This document shows, one piece after another, positions 10,931-22,524 of a DNA stretch of 64,000 bases. Position 1 is the first letter of the stretch, and every line of letters starts with the position of its first letter. This DNA is from Bathynomus jamesi (taxonomy: Eukaryota; Arthropoda; Malacostraca; Isopoda; Cirolanidae): assembly GCA_023014485.1 (NCBI GenBank), contig JAJOZX010009066.1, positions 1-64,000 on the forward strand, given 5' to 3'. The position numbers and the translations under genes are program-made. A model generated the notes under the pieces. That model had not been told where the DNA came from, searched no databases, and saw only the letters and a list, made by a program, of their open reading frames with translations.

Positions 10931-11410
10931 GCCTACAGAATCTACAGAAGCTAAGACTAACAAAGACCCTAAGATCCACTCTAAGGTTAGTCCGAGAGAA
11001 AGAAGAAAGTAAGGGGTTAAAGGAAGCGAATAAGGAGTTAAGTAAGTAGCAAAACCTATTACTCGTGGGTTAAAATTCATTCAGAAAGAGAGAAAGAAAG
11101 ACACCACCACCATCCGCCTGCCACTGCCGACAAGTCGGAAAAATAGTCGAAGAGAATACTTCTAGCTGTTGCAGACCAGTCCTCCACTCCATAGGGAGGT
11201 AGAGGATGCAGCCCACTCTGACGGAAACGGGTGAAAGATGAAAAGAAGTAAAATAAGAACGCATTACAAACCATGCAACACATTCTTAACTCAAACACTA
11301 TCATACCATGCAAACTACAGACATGCAATGAAGAGAGTTACACACATGCAAATAAGGAGAGAAAAAAAAGTATAAAGAATAATAAAAAGTGGGTTAGTTT
11401 ACGCTACGAG
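10931..11410 (+). repeat. Dispersed repeat (family C), partial copy
   Basis: The block around 10953-10990 (AACAAAGACCCTAAGATCCA) and the later CCGCCTGCCACTGCCGACA block recur in the same order at 33315-33560. The nature of the family is not evident; it has no terminal repeats that I could pair. Confidence 0.5.
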
Positions 11411-11580
11411 CTACATTTAAGTTCGTGTTAGTCTAATTTTTTTTTTTTTTTTTGCTGGCATCCCACGTTGGCATGTCACAAGCTGGCATTATCGTCAACA
11501 GACTCATCCTCGATCACCACCCCCAGAGCTCCTGTTGCTAATTGTTTTATTATATTAAACAACATTAATAATTTTAACGA

Positions 11581-11695
11581 GGGAGAGGGAAAAAGGGTGA
11601 GGCTCAGAGGGGAAAAGGGTGAGGCTCAGAGGGGAAAAGGGTGAGGCTCAGAGGGGAAAAGGGTGAGGCTCAGAGGGAAAAGGGTGAGTCTGGAA
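11581..11695 (+). repeat. 22-bp minisatellite, about five copies
   Basis: The unit AAAAGGGTGAGGCTCAGAGG (plus two G) repeats head to tail and runs into the second copy of the 115-bp repeat. Confidence 0.9.
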
Positions 11696-11805
11696 AAAAA
11701 GATGATTTCTAAAACTCAGAAAGCTTGTGAATCATTCGTTTGGACCAATCAGATCTGATTTTTACATTTGCCTCGTGACAAAGGTTTTCGACGAATAACG
11801 CCTTC

Positions 11806-12512
11806 CTTGTATCCATGTTTATGGAACATGCTGTTGAGCTCTACTTGGTGAAAATTTACAACATATATGCGATGTCGGCAAGTCTTCCACATGAATTTTG
11901 ACCTCAACTTAAAAAAAAGGGGGTGGGGACCTTTTGGTTCAATCTATATTACCGACAGTCTCCCATGGCGCCGAGAAGTTTTTCCTATCTTTTAAAACCA
12001 CGTGGAAATCCAAGATTCTGATTAATCTGCCTACTACTGCGACCACAGTCTGACAGTCTAATTACTCAGCCATGATTAAAAGGTGATACGTCGCGAGCAC
12101 CAACAGACGAAGTATCTTTCAGTCAATTAAGCATAGTGAAATCATTATATAAAATAGTTGATTAGTTGACCATTTAACGTTTTCGCTCATCAGAGGGTGC
12201 TGAGACGGGCGTACTGCCACCAACGGGAAAAATAAGTCCCCTTTAAAGAGAGAATTGGGTCGAGCCAAATAAATACAAACAGCGGGCTCGTCACTGCCCC
12301 ATCCCAATTCTCAGACTGGCTGGGAAGTCCTTAGTGTGATTCTGATATAAATTATGTATACTCTGCTCGTAAGGTTTCGCGCACAAGTTGGGACATTTCA
12401 TTATTTGTGTGTGCTCGCTTTATTCCTGTGGGGCTCTGCATAAAAAATGGCGGGACAAAGCATTAATGAAGAAATATGAGTTGGTCGAAAGTTTATCAAA
12501 TTTCTAACTACT
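11806..12512. other. No recognisable gene
   Basis: No domain, terminal repeat or RNA gene is visible in this interval. Confidence 0.4.
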
Positions 12513-12552
12513 GTATTTTCTTTCTCTTTCTCTCTCTCTCTCTCTCTCTCTG
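12513..12552. repeat. (TC)n microsatellite at the 5' junction of LINE B
   Basis: A TCTC run passes directly into LINE B coding sequence at TGATAAGGTACC. Confidence 0.9.
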
Positions 12553-13692
12553 ATAAGGTACCTCACCGCCGGCGAATGGTCAAAGTGCGCGCGCTGGGTA
12601 TCGGTGGGGAAGTAGGTAGGTGGATTGAAAACTGGCTGAAGAATAGGCGGCAGAGGGTTGTAATTAAAGGGGCTAGTTCGGGTTGGGCCTCGGTCAATAG
12701 TGGGTTTCCTCAGGGTTCCGTTTTGGGGCCGCTGTTGTTTATCATTTACATAAATTATATAGACGGTGGTATCGTCAGTCGGATCGCCAAATTCGCTGAT
12801 GACACCAAGCTTGGGGCCAATGTTGGGAAGCCGGAGGCGATCGAGCAACTGCGTGCGGACCTAGGTAGGATAGGAAAGTGCGTCCGAAAAATGGCAAATG
12901 CCAGTCTAATTGGGTAAATGCAGGTGATGCACATTGGCTACGCCAATTCAAGTCGACTACTCCATGTTGGGGAGTAATATCGAGGCGGACTGATTTGGAA
13001 AAGGACTTGGGTGGTGCTAATTAGCAGCGACCTTAAGTTTACGAAACAGTGCGTAGAGGTGGAAAAGAAAGCCCAGAAGTGTTGGGTTATATCAGGAGGC
13101 AATTTTAGTTTCGGAACAAGGAGATTGTGCTCTCACTATACAATTCCCTGGTTCGGCCGCACCTGGAGTATGCTGTGCAGTTCTGGTCGCCACCCTCAGG
13201 AAAGATATGAGAGGCTGGAGCGAGTGCAGGCGAGGGCTACAAAGTTAATTCCTTCCGTTAGGCATATGGGCTACAATCGACGGTTACGCTCCCTGAACTT
13301 GTTTTCGCTGGAACTCGGAGGCTGCGCGGTCAACTGATCGAGGTTTTCAAGCTATTACGCGGGTTCAACGATGTCGATTTTAGAAGTATGTTTAGTTTAT
13401 GATAAACCCAACTCGCAACAATGGTTGGAAGTTGGATTTGAAACGGTTTAGAACCAGTGTGTGTGGGAATTACTTTACGTATAAGATCTGTGACACGTGG
13501 AACAGGTTACCTTCAGAAGTTTGTGAACAGTTCCTCTGTGGATCACTTCAAGAAAAGGTTAGACCAAATCTTGCACACTATTTGAGGGTGTAGAAAATTT
13601 TCCGTGGCACCGTTGCCATTGGTACCTCCTCGGTATGGGCCGCAAGGCCTTTGAGGTACTTCCTTTCCTTGTAACTCCTTGTAACTCTCAAT
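12553..13692 (+). pseudogene. LINE B copy 1: CR1-like reverse transcriptase, 5'-truncated
   Basis: The first open piece (12576-12917) encodes the central [42 protein letters not shown] and KFADDTKLG (catalytic FADD). Further pieces in other frames give the thumb (ERLERVQARATKLIPSVRHM) and C-terminus (WKLDLKRFRTSVCGNYFTYK). The 3' UTR ends with CCTTGTAACTCCTTGTAACT and a short CTC run. The copy starts inside the RT at a (TC)n tract and has many frameshifts. Copies 2 and 3 lie at 15563-16262 and 24241-25338, both on the minus strand. Confidence 0.85.
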
Positions 13693-14588
13693 AGATTGAG
13701 AACAAGATACAAGAAAAGTTTTTTTTACACAAACCGTCAGCCACTGCCCAAGTAATCCATCTAGGGTACAAGAAGCTCGTAGCATCACTGTCAAGTACAT
13801 AGAAGGTCAACGTACAAACGAGGCTCCCGTACGTGGCTCATCACCACTAAAATCAACATTGTTTTGCGTTATCCTAATCCGATCATAATTCGTAATCATT
13901 TTCGTGCTTGTATCGTTAGTTTACATCGCAGACAATAGGTTCAGATGCATGAATCATCAGGAGCAAGTTTAGGTTTAATTAAAATAAAGTTATTTTTATA
14001 TTTAAACTATTCCTTTGATGATAGTTTATTTTTAAACAATCAAAAAGGTAATTTGTGAAACTAAATATTTATTTTCTTTGTAAACGGATATTCTATTGTA
14101 ACAAAGCAAAACTCGCTCACTCTCCATCATCCCTCCTCCAACAAAAGCGCAAAACAAAAGCAGCGAACACAATCCTACCCACCCCTACCCATCTGTAAAC
14201 TGAAATTGATCCCGCACCTGATCTAAATCTCAAACTCAGTCTCCGCTGCAGGAACCAAAAGCTGAATAACGCACGGTGAATATAATAAGGGTGATCTTGT
14301 AACTTAATCTGATAGAGAAAGAACTAAAAATAGTTTACCACAGAAAATATACCATCCCTGTATCACGTGAAAAAATACTAAAAAGTAGGCGTTAAAAAAT
14401 AAGACACACATTCAAATAAAACATGAAAGTGACATTCGATTTTTTATCTCATAAATATGAGATCAATCAGTTGATTTACATGTCTAATTTCTGTCTCAAA
14501 ATCCATCTATTGTCTGTATGTTTATAGATGTGTCGCCACTCCGCCTTTGTGTCTGGACGTGCGTCTGCCATTCTGCCCGTCAGTCTAT

Positions 14589-14620
<32 letters not shown>

Positions 14621-15522
14621 ACGAGAGATTTATCTATCTGTATCTATGCATGTACGCTTGCATGCATCTATCTGCCTACATGTGTGTGTTCTATTAAATG
14701 TTGTTATACATGAATGAGGCTCCATAAATGTTAGCATCAAATTTTACAGCACCAGTCCTGTCTCCTGCATTTCCTAAACACGGTCTTCCATCAGAGAGCA
14801 ATTAATATTTTATACAAGCTTCACATACAAGCCATAAAAATGCATAGCTTCAGCGCAGAATCGATGGTCATAAATATTTTTTATGACAACGATAAAGCGA
14901 TAATGGAAATTTAAAAAAAAGATTCATCACTAATATGAATTTTTACATTTATAGAAATTATTCATTTAAAAATTAGTTCACGATATAGCATTCGGCTTTA
15001 TTATAAAGTTTATTAATTGCGTTAGCTTTCGAAATATACACATGCGCTTGCGCAAACACAAATAAAAATGTTAAAATGAATAATTTACTTTAAATTTCTA
15101 ATTAAAAAAAAGCTGCTTAGAAGCGAAAATGAAGTATTAATTAGGAAAAATATAAAAATTCTGTTTCAAATTTATGCCAATTATGTCCGACTTTTTAATT
15201 TTTAAGCCCCGCATTCATATGTTTGCTTCAGAAACGCTGACATCATTAGTGTTTCTGTAGGTAAAATATGCGTGTCTGGCAAATATCTGACATGCCAAAC
15301 GATGAAATCTGGAATGATGTGTGTAATAGATTAAAGAAGCTCAAGTTTATTCTTCTAATTTTTTATTATAGAATACGAGCATTAAATGAAAATAGATATT
15401 AATGCAGCTGTTCAAATATCATATACATTGATCACACTTTTTAATAACACCACCAGAAGCAAGAAAACTATAATGCTTCCTCATGTTAACATCATCAGTC
15501 TATTCCCATTCAATATATATAT

Positions 15523-15525
<3 letters not shown>
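13693..15525. other. 1.8-kb stretch without a gene; (GT)n at 14588-14620
   Basis: Apart from the GT dinucleotide run I see only AT-rich sequence with no protein motif or terminal repeats. Confidence 0.45.

Positions 15526-15562
<37 letters not shown>
15526..15562. repeat. (GA)n microsatellite at the 3' end of LINE B copy 2
   Basis: GA run adjoining GTTACAAGGAGTTACAAGG, the complement of the LINE B 3' end. Confidence 0.95.
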
Positions 15563-15565
<3 letters not shown>

Positions 15566-16262
15566 ACAAGGAGTTACAAGGAAAAGAAGTACCTCAAAAG
15601 GCCTTGCGGCCCATACCGAGGAGGTACCAATGGCAACGGGTGCCAGGGAAAATTTTGTCTTTCAACTATGCTAGCAGTAGTAGAAAACTGGATAGAAAAG
15701 TATATAAATAGCTCTATATTTACCTTGCTCACAGAGACACGTGCAAGCGAACTCCTGCAGAGTTTTCTTATGTTTTAATCTTAAACTATCAACGTGTTAA
15801 AGTAATTCCCACATATACTAGTCCTAAATCGTTTCAAATCCAACTTCTAACCATTGTTGCGAGTTGGGTTATCATTGAACTAAACATGCTTCTAAAATCG
15901 ACATCTTTGAACCCGCGTCACGTAAGCGTCGATTGTAGCCCATATGCCTAACGAAAGGGATTAACTTTGTGGCATTTTTCGCGTTTCCAATCCACCTACC
16001 TACTTCCCACCAATACCCAGCGCGCGCACTTCGGCCATTAGCCGGCGGTGAGGTACCTTATCAAAGGCCTTCTAATCAATCGCCCTACTTATCATACTCA
16101 CTCAACATGACGTAGAAAAAACTCGAGCATGATGGTGAGACACGACCTATGCCATCTAAACCCATGTTGGAGTCCCCAAGTAGCTTGTAAGAATCCAAAT
16201 GGTCAACAATCCTACTCGCTATTATCCCCTCTAAATATTTACCTCAACTGAAGTTAAATGGT
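15563..16262 (-). pseudogene. LINE B copy 2 with internal deletion
   Basis: Read on the minus strand, 16262 to about 15985 encodes early RT motifs (RIVDHLDSYKLLGDSNMGFR, then VRALGI). The copy then jumps at about 15985 to the C-terminal region and the 3' UTR. The FADD-containing middle is absent. The 3' end meets (GA)n, that is (TC)n in the sense of the element, as in the other copies. An open frame over 15386-15778 on the plus strand is antisense to this element and meaningless. Confidence 0.75.
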
Positions 16263-16611
16263 GTTATTTATAGAGGTTCCAAGCCTCTCTTCCCACGCAT
16301 GAGATAGCAGTAGCGTCCTAATCGTAACAGTAGAGAAAAAGACAATACTAAAAGTTTTTCTTTTTTTCTGCAGTCAGAGGAGAACATCCCTAACCTAAGC
16401 TAAAAGGACAGAGTGGGATGGGAAGGGGTCCTAGTAACCCACGGGAGGTTTGTACAACAGACTTCACCCGCCCTCCCGAAAGAGAGAGAACCTAAAGGAA
16501 TTGGCAGCCAATTTCTCTAGAATCCCACGACTCGGGACCGGAGGGCTGTCACACCCCAAGTATAAAGTTTACTACACCCAGAAGGAACGTGCATAACCTT
16601 TATACCCCCTG

Positions 16612-16675
<64 letters not shown>

Positions 16676-17229
16676 TTCTCAAACCGATCCATTCTTATTG
16701 CCAATACAGAATTTCTCACACACGGGCCCGCAATTACGTTACATTTTATTTTTCCTCATTCCCAGATTTGGAAACTCTTATTTTCATATTTAAAATTTTC
16801 AGTTCAAGGATTCGCGCACTGGGAATGACATTGAGCGAGAGATAATAAAAACATCAATCACTGAGCAGCGTTAGGTCTTAAGAAGACCTTAATTTTAAAA
16901 CACTCCTATATAAGTTCGAGTAATTTAATTTAAAATTGGCTAAAATTATTGTTTTCTTTAAAGAGTCTTACGATGAAAACAAAAACCTGTTTTTATTTCA
17001 TCAACCTTGAAATTAATATCTTCTTCCTGTACTTTTAGCTTATATGCAATAACAAATATCTCTTGGGATTGTCATCAGCATGAGAAAACTCATTTTTTCC
17101 TCCTTTTCATACGTAGTTTCGGAAAAAACAAAACATTTCTTAAAGGATAAAAAACAAAATTTCTTAAAGGATAAAAAATTACGATAATTATGTCGCAAAT
17201 GACATGGCCTGAAGTTGAAATAAAAAATA
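16263..17229. other. No gene; (GA)n at 16614-16672
   Basis: A long GA run is the only clear feature. The open frame across it (Arg-Glu repeats) is a by-product of the microsatellite. Confidence 0.5.
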
Positions 17230-17365
17230 CACTTTTCCAGTGTATTTTGGTGTGCTCTGTTCAAATATAACCTTCATTTCCTGTGCAAATGGAAAGCAAT
17301 ATGATTATTTGTACATTACTTCGGAGTCGTATTTCTTCACTTCTGGTCATGTGAATAGCAATATA
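17230..17365 (+). repeat. ~130-bp repeat, inverted copy at 20190-20325
   Basis: AGTGTATTTTGGTGTGCTCT and TTCATTTCCTGTGCAAATGG recur in reverse complement, diverged, at 20190-20325. The two copies bracket the mariner at 17366-20087. They may be remnants of an older palindromic element that received the mariner. Confidence 0.65.
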
Positions 17366-17377
17366 TTAGGTTGTAAC

Positions 17378-18727
17378 CAGTGGCGGCTCGTGACTTTCAG
17401 TTATGGGGGTGCTGCCTCAGAAATTGCGAACAATTGTGTCGATTATATATATATATATGAGAGAGAGAGAAAGTCGAATAGATAAATAGATAACTACTCA
17501 GTCATAAAAATAAGTAAAATAGTACCATAAAATCAATTATAGGGTACTTACGCTTAACGGGTAATTTCGAATTTGCCAAAAAATTTATTTATAAACAAAT
17601 TCCATTCTTCTGTTTTTATTCTGAGCGAAAAGGTCTATTACTTTTTCATTGAAATTCTGTGTACTGTTGATCAAATTTTTCTCTATTGAAATCATTGCAA
17701 GAGCATTTAGTCTTTCCTGATTCATAGTGCTCCTTAAGAACGTCTTTATTCTTTTTAATGTTGAATGGCGGCGTTCGGCCTCGGATGTAGTCATGGGGAT
17801 GGTCAAAAGAATTTTTATGAGCTCATGCTTTTCAGTTTTTTCTTTCATTTTGTTTATATTTGTAAAACCACTTTTTGTCCACGTCAAGTCACCACCGAGT
17901 AGTAGAGACGGGAAACAAAATAATGCATTTTTAACTTTACAACCACAAAGCCAACTTTTTCTTTGGTACCATTCTGAATTAAAACTGCGAATATATTTCT
18001 TATTGTTACTTATTCCGGGCTGAGATATTTGAATTTCTGGTGTAGGGCGTCCTTCAGTTTTAATAGCTATTTTTTCTTGAAGAGATAACTGTGAAAAATT
18101 ACGAGACTGAATTTTACTCACTGTCACCCGACTCACTTCTGGGGCTAGCGCAGCCATGATAATAGAATAGGCGCCTAGTTAAAATTTCAAAAAACAAAAA
18201 CTCACTTGCGAAAAAAATATTCTAAGAAATGAAAGCTATATATTGTAAATAATCCAATTATTATATAATTAACTTCAATCTCACGACAAAAAATAAATGA
18301 TAACGAATCATTGATAAATGCAATTCGGAAATTAAATTTCGAATTAGCAAACGATACAGCAACACAACTACCACGTCAAACAAACAAATCGGCACTGCTC
18401 TGTCCACAGTGGCAGTGCTTTGGATCCTCTTAAACCCGCGATTCTGACTCGCTCTTCGTACGTCCGCCACCGAGGTTTCAAGCGTTTCGAACAAAATCTG
18501 GAACTGTTAAGTACGCAGTTCCACGGGAAGGCTGAAGCTACTTTCGTGATTCATTCGTTCGGCATTGAAATAGTTTAAGGAAAAAAGGATATAATCTGAT
18601 TTAAAAACTCAAAGTTCATTGAAAAAAACAATCAGAGAGAGGCTATTTTAAATATTTAAATATAAAAATCATAAGATCATGGGGGTGCTGCAGTTCCACA
18701 GTGCCTACCTGCGAGCCGTTCCTGGAA
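17378..18727 (-). mobile_element. hAT element, internally deleted, inserted in mariner terminal repeat
   Basis: The left end CAGTGGCGGCTCGTG is typical of hAT. The right end reads TGCGAGCCGTTCCTG plus GAA, an imperfect inverted match. The flanks are GTTGTAAC (17370-17377) and CTTGTAAC (18728-18735), an 8-bp duplication with one mismatch, created from the mariner end. The single gene inside is on the minus strand. Confidence 0.75.
17585..18157 (-). pseudogene. hAT transposase, N-terminus fused to C-terminus by deletion
   Basis: The 190-residue frame joins two parts of a hAT protein that are normally several hundred residues apart. Residues ~60-105 (SEWYQRKSWLCGCKVKNALF and GGDLTWTKSGF) match the TTF-type zinc finger near the N-terminus. 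Residues ~112-160 (IPMTTSEAERRHSTLKRIKT) match the C-terminal dimerisation domain. The catalytic core between them is absent, so the protein could bind DNA or dimerise at most. The frame itself is uninterrupted, which suggests a deletion derivative that was mobilised by full-length relatives. Such TTF/dimerisation proteins are frequently mis-annotated as zinc-finger MYM-type genes. Confidence 0.75.
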
Positions 18728-18986
18728 CTTGTAACATAAATTCTGCTCGATTAGAAAACGGACGATAGATAATAGAATAACCAAGATAATGTGAAATAGT
18801 TTTAGAAATGTTACATTATATTGTTACAAAATACACGCGGCGACAGGTTCGCACAGGTTTTACCACGATAAAGAATGATACAGAATGACTTCGGCTAGTG
18901 TAGGATTAAGCTAATGAATATTTCCTCTGGTGTTTTTCATACAGTTACAACGCCACCCCTACGATATTACAGTAATTGGAAAAAAC

Positions 18987-20015
18987 ATGGAGCCCACGAA
19001 AGAGCATATTCGACATGTGATGCTGTATGAGTTCCATGAAGGATCTAACGCTAGTAAATCCGCAAGAAACATTCAGAGAGTTTATGGAAATGATGATGTG
19101 AGCGAATGGATGTGTAGGAGATGGTTTGAGAAGTTCAGAAATGGAGACTTCAGTCTGAAAGATTATCAACGAACAGGACGACCAAATGAGTTAGATGAAG
19201 AGTTGCTGAAAGCAACAGTGGAGGAAAACCCAACGGTAACTGTGAGAGAACTTGGCCTGCAACTCGGCGTTAGCCATATGACCATTCATCGTCATTTGAA
19301 GCTGTTGGGAAAAGTAGTGAAGGTTGGAAAATGGGTTCCGCATGATTTGTCACAAGCGAATCTTCAACATCAAATCGATATTTGCACATCACTGCATTCT
19401 CGGCAACTGCAGACACCGTTTTTGAATCGGATCTTCACTGGGGATGAAAAATGAGTCCTCTATAACAATATTAAGCGTCGACATCAGTGGCTTAGCCGTG
19501 AAACAAAGCCTGAACCTCAGCCAAGGAATGGACCCCATCCAAAGAAAATTTTGCTATGCGTTTGGTGGGATACGCAAGGAATTATTCATTTTGAGCTTCT
19601 GCCAGATAACCAAACAATCACAGCTGAAATCTACTGCCAACAACTCCAACGATTGAAGATGGCATATAAGAAAAACGTCCTGCATTAATTAATCGCAGAG
19701 GTGTTCTGTTCCACCAGGATAACGCGCGCCTTCACACTGCTCGAATCACCACTGCCCAATTGGAGGCATTTGGTTGGGAAAAAATGCTTGATCCACCTTA
19801 TTCTCCGGACATGCCACCTTCAAACTACCATTTATTCAGAAGTCTGCAACACCACCTAGATGGACAAAAGTTGCAATCCAGGGAAGCTATCGAAAACGAA
19901 GTGATCACTTTTTTTTAACTCTAAACCAAGGGATTTCTTCGAACGTGGCATAAAAAAAGTTTTCTACAGGTGGGTGGAGGTTATAGAAAAAGAAGGGAAT
20001 TATATTGATGATTAA
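18987..20015 (+). pseudogene. Mariner transposase, inactivated
   Basis: The N-terminal helix-turn-helix region is well preserved (WMCRRWFEKFRNGDFSLKDY, then RTGRPNELDEE, and a second HTH with LGVSHMTIHRHL). The first catalytic block ends FTGDEK and is followed at once by a stop (19452). The second block (FHQDNARLHTA) is in another frame. The third block reads YSPDMPPSNYHLF, with Asn where mariner has the third catalytic Asp. There is a further frameshift near 19915. Start chosen at the Met that aligns with the usual mariner N-terminus. Dead copy. Confidence 0.85.
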
Positions 20016-20111
20016 TTTGACAGTAAGTCATTTAATTTTTGTCCTGAATGAACTAAAAAATCGAGCAGAATATATGTTACAACCTTATACTAACCAAAAA
20101 TTATGAAAACT

Positions 20112-20150
20112 AACTAAACCTAACCTAACCTAACCACCTAACTAACCCTA
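20112..20150. repeat. Short CCTAA array
   Basis: Three CCTAA-like repeats with variants follow the mariner. They match the arthropod telomere motif (TTAGG)n in sequence, but the run is too short and internal to be a telomere. Confidence 0.6.
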
Positions 20151-20434
20151 ACAAGGGGGCTCCGCCCCTTGACCCCCGCTAATAACCTAAAGTTCGTTCC
20201 TGATATGACGAAATATGACTCCGAAATAATGTAAACAAATTCTTATTTCTTTACATTTGCACAGGAAATGAAGGTTATATTTGAACAAAGCGCACCAAAA
20301 TACACTAGAAAAATGTATTTTAAGGAAAGACATAAGGCCTAATAGATAAACTAACCTTGAATTATTCTGTGGGTGGATAGAGAAGCGCAGTTTGCTTGAG
20401 GAAAGCATGAAGACGCTCCAGCTGTGGGTGCTCG

Positions 20435-20641
20435 TTAATAAATAAATAACGGGCGAAATACTGGGAATAACAGACGAAAGACTGGGCACTGTCTGGATGT
20501 TGGGAGAACCTCATGTTCCTTGAAAAACGTTAATGACGCCTGATCATTATGGCCAAAACGTTCAATTGCCGTAAGGTAGGACAACTCACACCCTTCGCAC
20601 ATCATACAAAACTGATCTGCTACGTTCGGACTGAAAGACAC
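20435..20641 (-). other. Possible transposase N-terminal fragment, unassigned
   Basis: A 68-codon minus-strand frame reads in part AIERFGHNDQASLTFFKEHE followed by VLPTSRQCP. The pattern of an acidic helix followed by a short Cys-containing turn recalls the N-terminus of Merlin/ISXO2-type transposases, but no catalytic motif or terminal repeat supports it. I keep it only as a candidate. Confidence 0.2.
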
Positions 20642-21054
20642 GTGAACGGCGCATAGAAAATGACGTCATTACTATTTCCCTGTACAAATAGCACAAAATT
20701 ATACTCGTCGGACCAAAAATGAGTGTATTTATATATATATATTATTAGTATCATAATTTTCACCATTAATATGCATTTGCACAAAAAATTAGTGACAAAT
20801 TTGAATAAAGCGACTAAAACTACCTCATAAAAAGTTATTTTGATTTACAGGTCCAGCCCATGTCATTTAAAACATATTAACCAAAATTACTAATTAATAA
20901 CATTCTGTATTTGTTTGGATATTTCATTCTTTTTTTGTGACTATAAAAGAACTCAGTCATTCCTAATTAGTATTTTTTTGTTTTTTTAAAAGTTTTAACA
21001 TCGACGAACTTTTTTTTCCAAAACTGTACGTTTCCTCTGACAGAGGTTAGGTTA

Positions 21055-21076
21055 GGTTAGGTTAGGTTAGGTTACA
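21055..21076 (+). repeat. Interstitial (TTAGG)n, four to five units
   Basis: Perfect GTTAG-phase repeats of the canonical arthropod telomeric pentamer sit inside unrelated sequence. Confidence 0.85.
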
Positions 21077-21214
21077 AGGCAAGAATAATCACAGGGTTCC
21101 TTCTCGGAGTGTAAATACAGATTCAGTAACCGCATTTCCCTTCAAAAGAGTTTCAGTGAATCATTATGGGATGTCGCTCTTCTAAATTTCTAAAAATACT
21201 GGGGATACTTAGTG

Positions 21215-21390
21215 GGTACGTCATGACATTGCTTCTCGTTAGATCAGCAAGGTTAAGCGACATTCAGTCTGTTCAGTATTTGATTGGGTGACCGTCCTTC
21301 GCGTTCAGATGATGTAGTGACTCGTGGTCGGATCCCACGTAAAGGATGATGTAGTTCGCCTTCGTCACAAAACCTTTACCGTTCTTGTAA
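21215..21390 (+). mobile_element. Old 5S rRNA-derived SINE
   Basis: 21231-21310 matches eukaryotic 5S rRNA in order: TTCTCGTTAGATCAGCAAGG, TTAAGCGACATT, GTTCAGTATTTGATTGGGTG, ACCG. It then continues into a SINE body (GTAGTGACTCGTGGTCGGAT, CCCACGTAAAG) shared with the copies near 60.3 and 60.9 kb. The internal control region of 5S genes would have supplied the RNA polymerase III promoter. Divergence is greater than in those copies. Confidence 0.7.
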
Positions 21391-22209
21391 GTGATTCATT
21401 AACTCAACTTATTTCAGTTAAATATTAATTATTTTTAGTATCCGATTTTCATTTTATGATATAAGCAAAAATATGTTAAGAATTTCATTTTAGGACCAAC
21501 CCTCCGCCGCCGCATCCGCCCGCACCCACGATCATTCCACCCAATACACAAGTCCCTTCGAAAGCTTTGAGAGATCTGGTATGTTCTTTTGTGGATCTAC
21601 CTAATCCGATTTATATAATGATCTTGTTCTTCTCATGGCCATGTGTATCGATCGATCCACTTCCAGCCAAGAAATCTACGGGACTAGACTCTACTTTTGA
21701 TAAAAAAAAATTTACGCTCCGGAACAACCTTTGGTTTTTCCATAGTTTTGATTTGATAATAAAAGTCAATAAATAATAATAGATTTATTGAATCAATATA
21801 TTTAGAATGGTGTTACTTCCCCTTTCCATTACGTAACGCTGACACACATTCTGATAATTCCATTGATGAGCTTTGCTATTTGTGGTTAATTTATTTATTT
21901 TTGGCAACCCTCCGTATGTATAGGCCCATTTGGACGACGGGAAATTCTATCGGCATTAAAAAAATACTAACAGCTTAACTTAACCTAATTTAACTATGCC
22001 AAACCTAACCTAACTTAATTTAACCCAAAATAACTTGTTGATTAAGTGTCACGCCGAGAGAATGACATCATCCCGACTGAATCAACACACACGTAAATTT
22101 TCCTGATAGTGAACGCACATTGCTGGAAACTAATCTCAATTAGCACGTCACTTAATTAGACACGAATTATATTCATTACCACCAACTTTCTCGACGAGAA
22201 TGTTGGTGT
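21391..22209. other. No gene; degenerate CCTAA run at 21970-22030
   Basis: Scattered CCTAACC and CTTAATTT units. Nothing else is recognised. Confidence 0.4.
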
Positions 22210-22442
22210 TCAAATGAAAAATATCGAATTAGGTGAGGGAAGCTATATTTTTGGGACCTCTTTGCGAGTGACCTGTTGCCCACGTCGGGCTAGCATCATG
22301 AAAAAGAAAAAGCTATAGTATTTGTCATTTACCATTACTTATTCGGACTATAGCGGATTTAATTTTCCTAGAAGAGTTCCTTGTTCCATGCACGGTCTGT
22401 GTGTATCATAAAAAACCTCAGGGAACCATTCTGAGTTCATTC

Positions 22443-22445
<3 letters not shown>
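22210..22445. mobile_element. Palindromic MITE (family P), copy 2, 5' arm lost
   Basis: It shares GAAGCTATATTTTTGGGACC, the GCATCATGAAAAAGAAAAAG block and the right arm AGAAGAGTTCCTTGTTCCAT with copy 1. The left arm is missing. It abuts the (AT)n tract at 22446. Confidence 0.7.

Positions 22446-22524
<79 letters not shown>
22446..22524. repeat. (AT)n microsatellite hosting a Tc1/mariner-type element
   Basis: The AT run on this side and the one at 23284-23355 are the two halves of one tract, split by the element between them. Confidence 0.9.

Larger units (their letters stand above)
17366..20087 (+). mobile_element. Mariner element split by a hAT insertion in its 5' terminal repeat
   Basis: The left end TTAGGTTGTAAC (17366-17377) is separated by the hAT element from ATAAATTCTGCTCGATT (from 18736). 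The right end is AATCGAGCAGAATATATGTT followed by ACAACCTTA (to 20087). The reconnected left terminus is the inverted counterpart of the right one, and TA lies outside each end (17364-17365, 20088-20089). The transposase at 18987-20015 is of mariner type. Length without the hAT is about 1.36 kb, normal for mariner. Confidence 0.8.

Noticed and set aside
16589..16828. Arg-Glu-rich 79-residue frame
   Set aside because: Translation of (GA)n with unrelated flanks.
20187..20489. 100-codon minus-strand frame
   Set aside because: It overlaps the repeat that is inverted at 17230-17365 and has no recognisable domain.
21055..21076. Telomere end
   Set aside because: Only four to five TTAGG units, surrounded by ordinary repeats on both sides.
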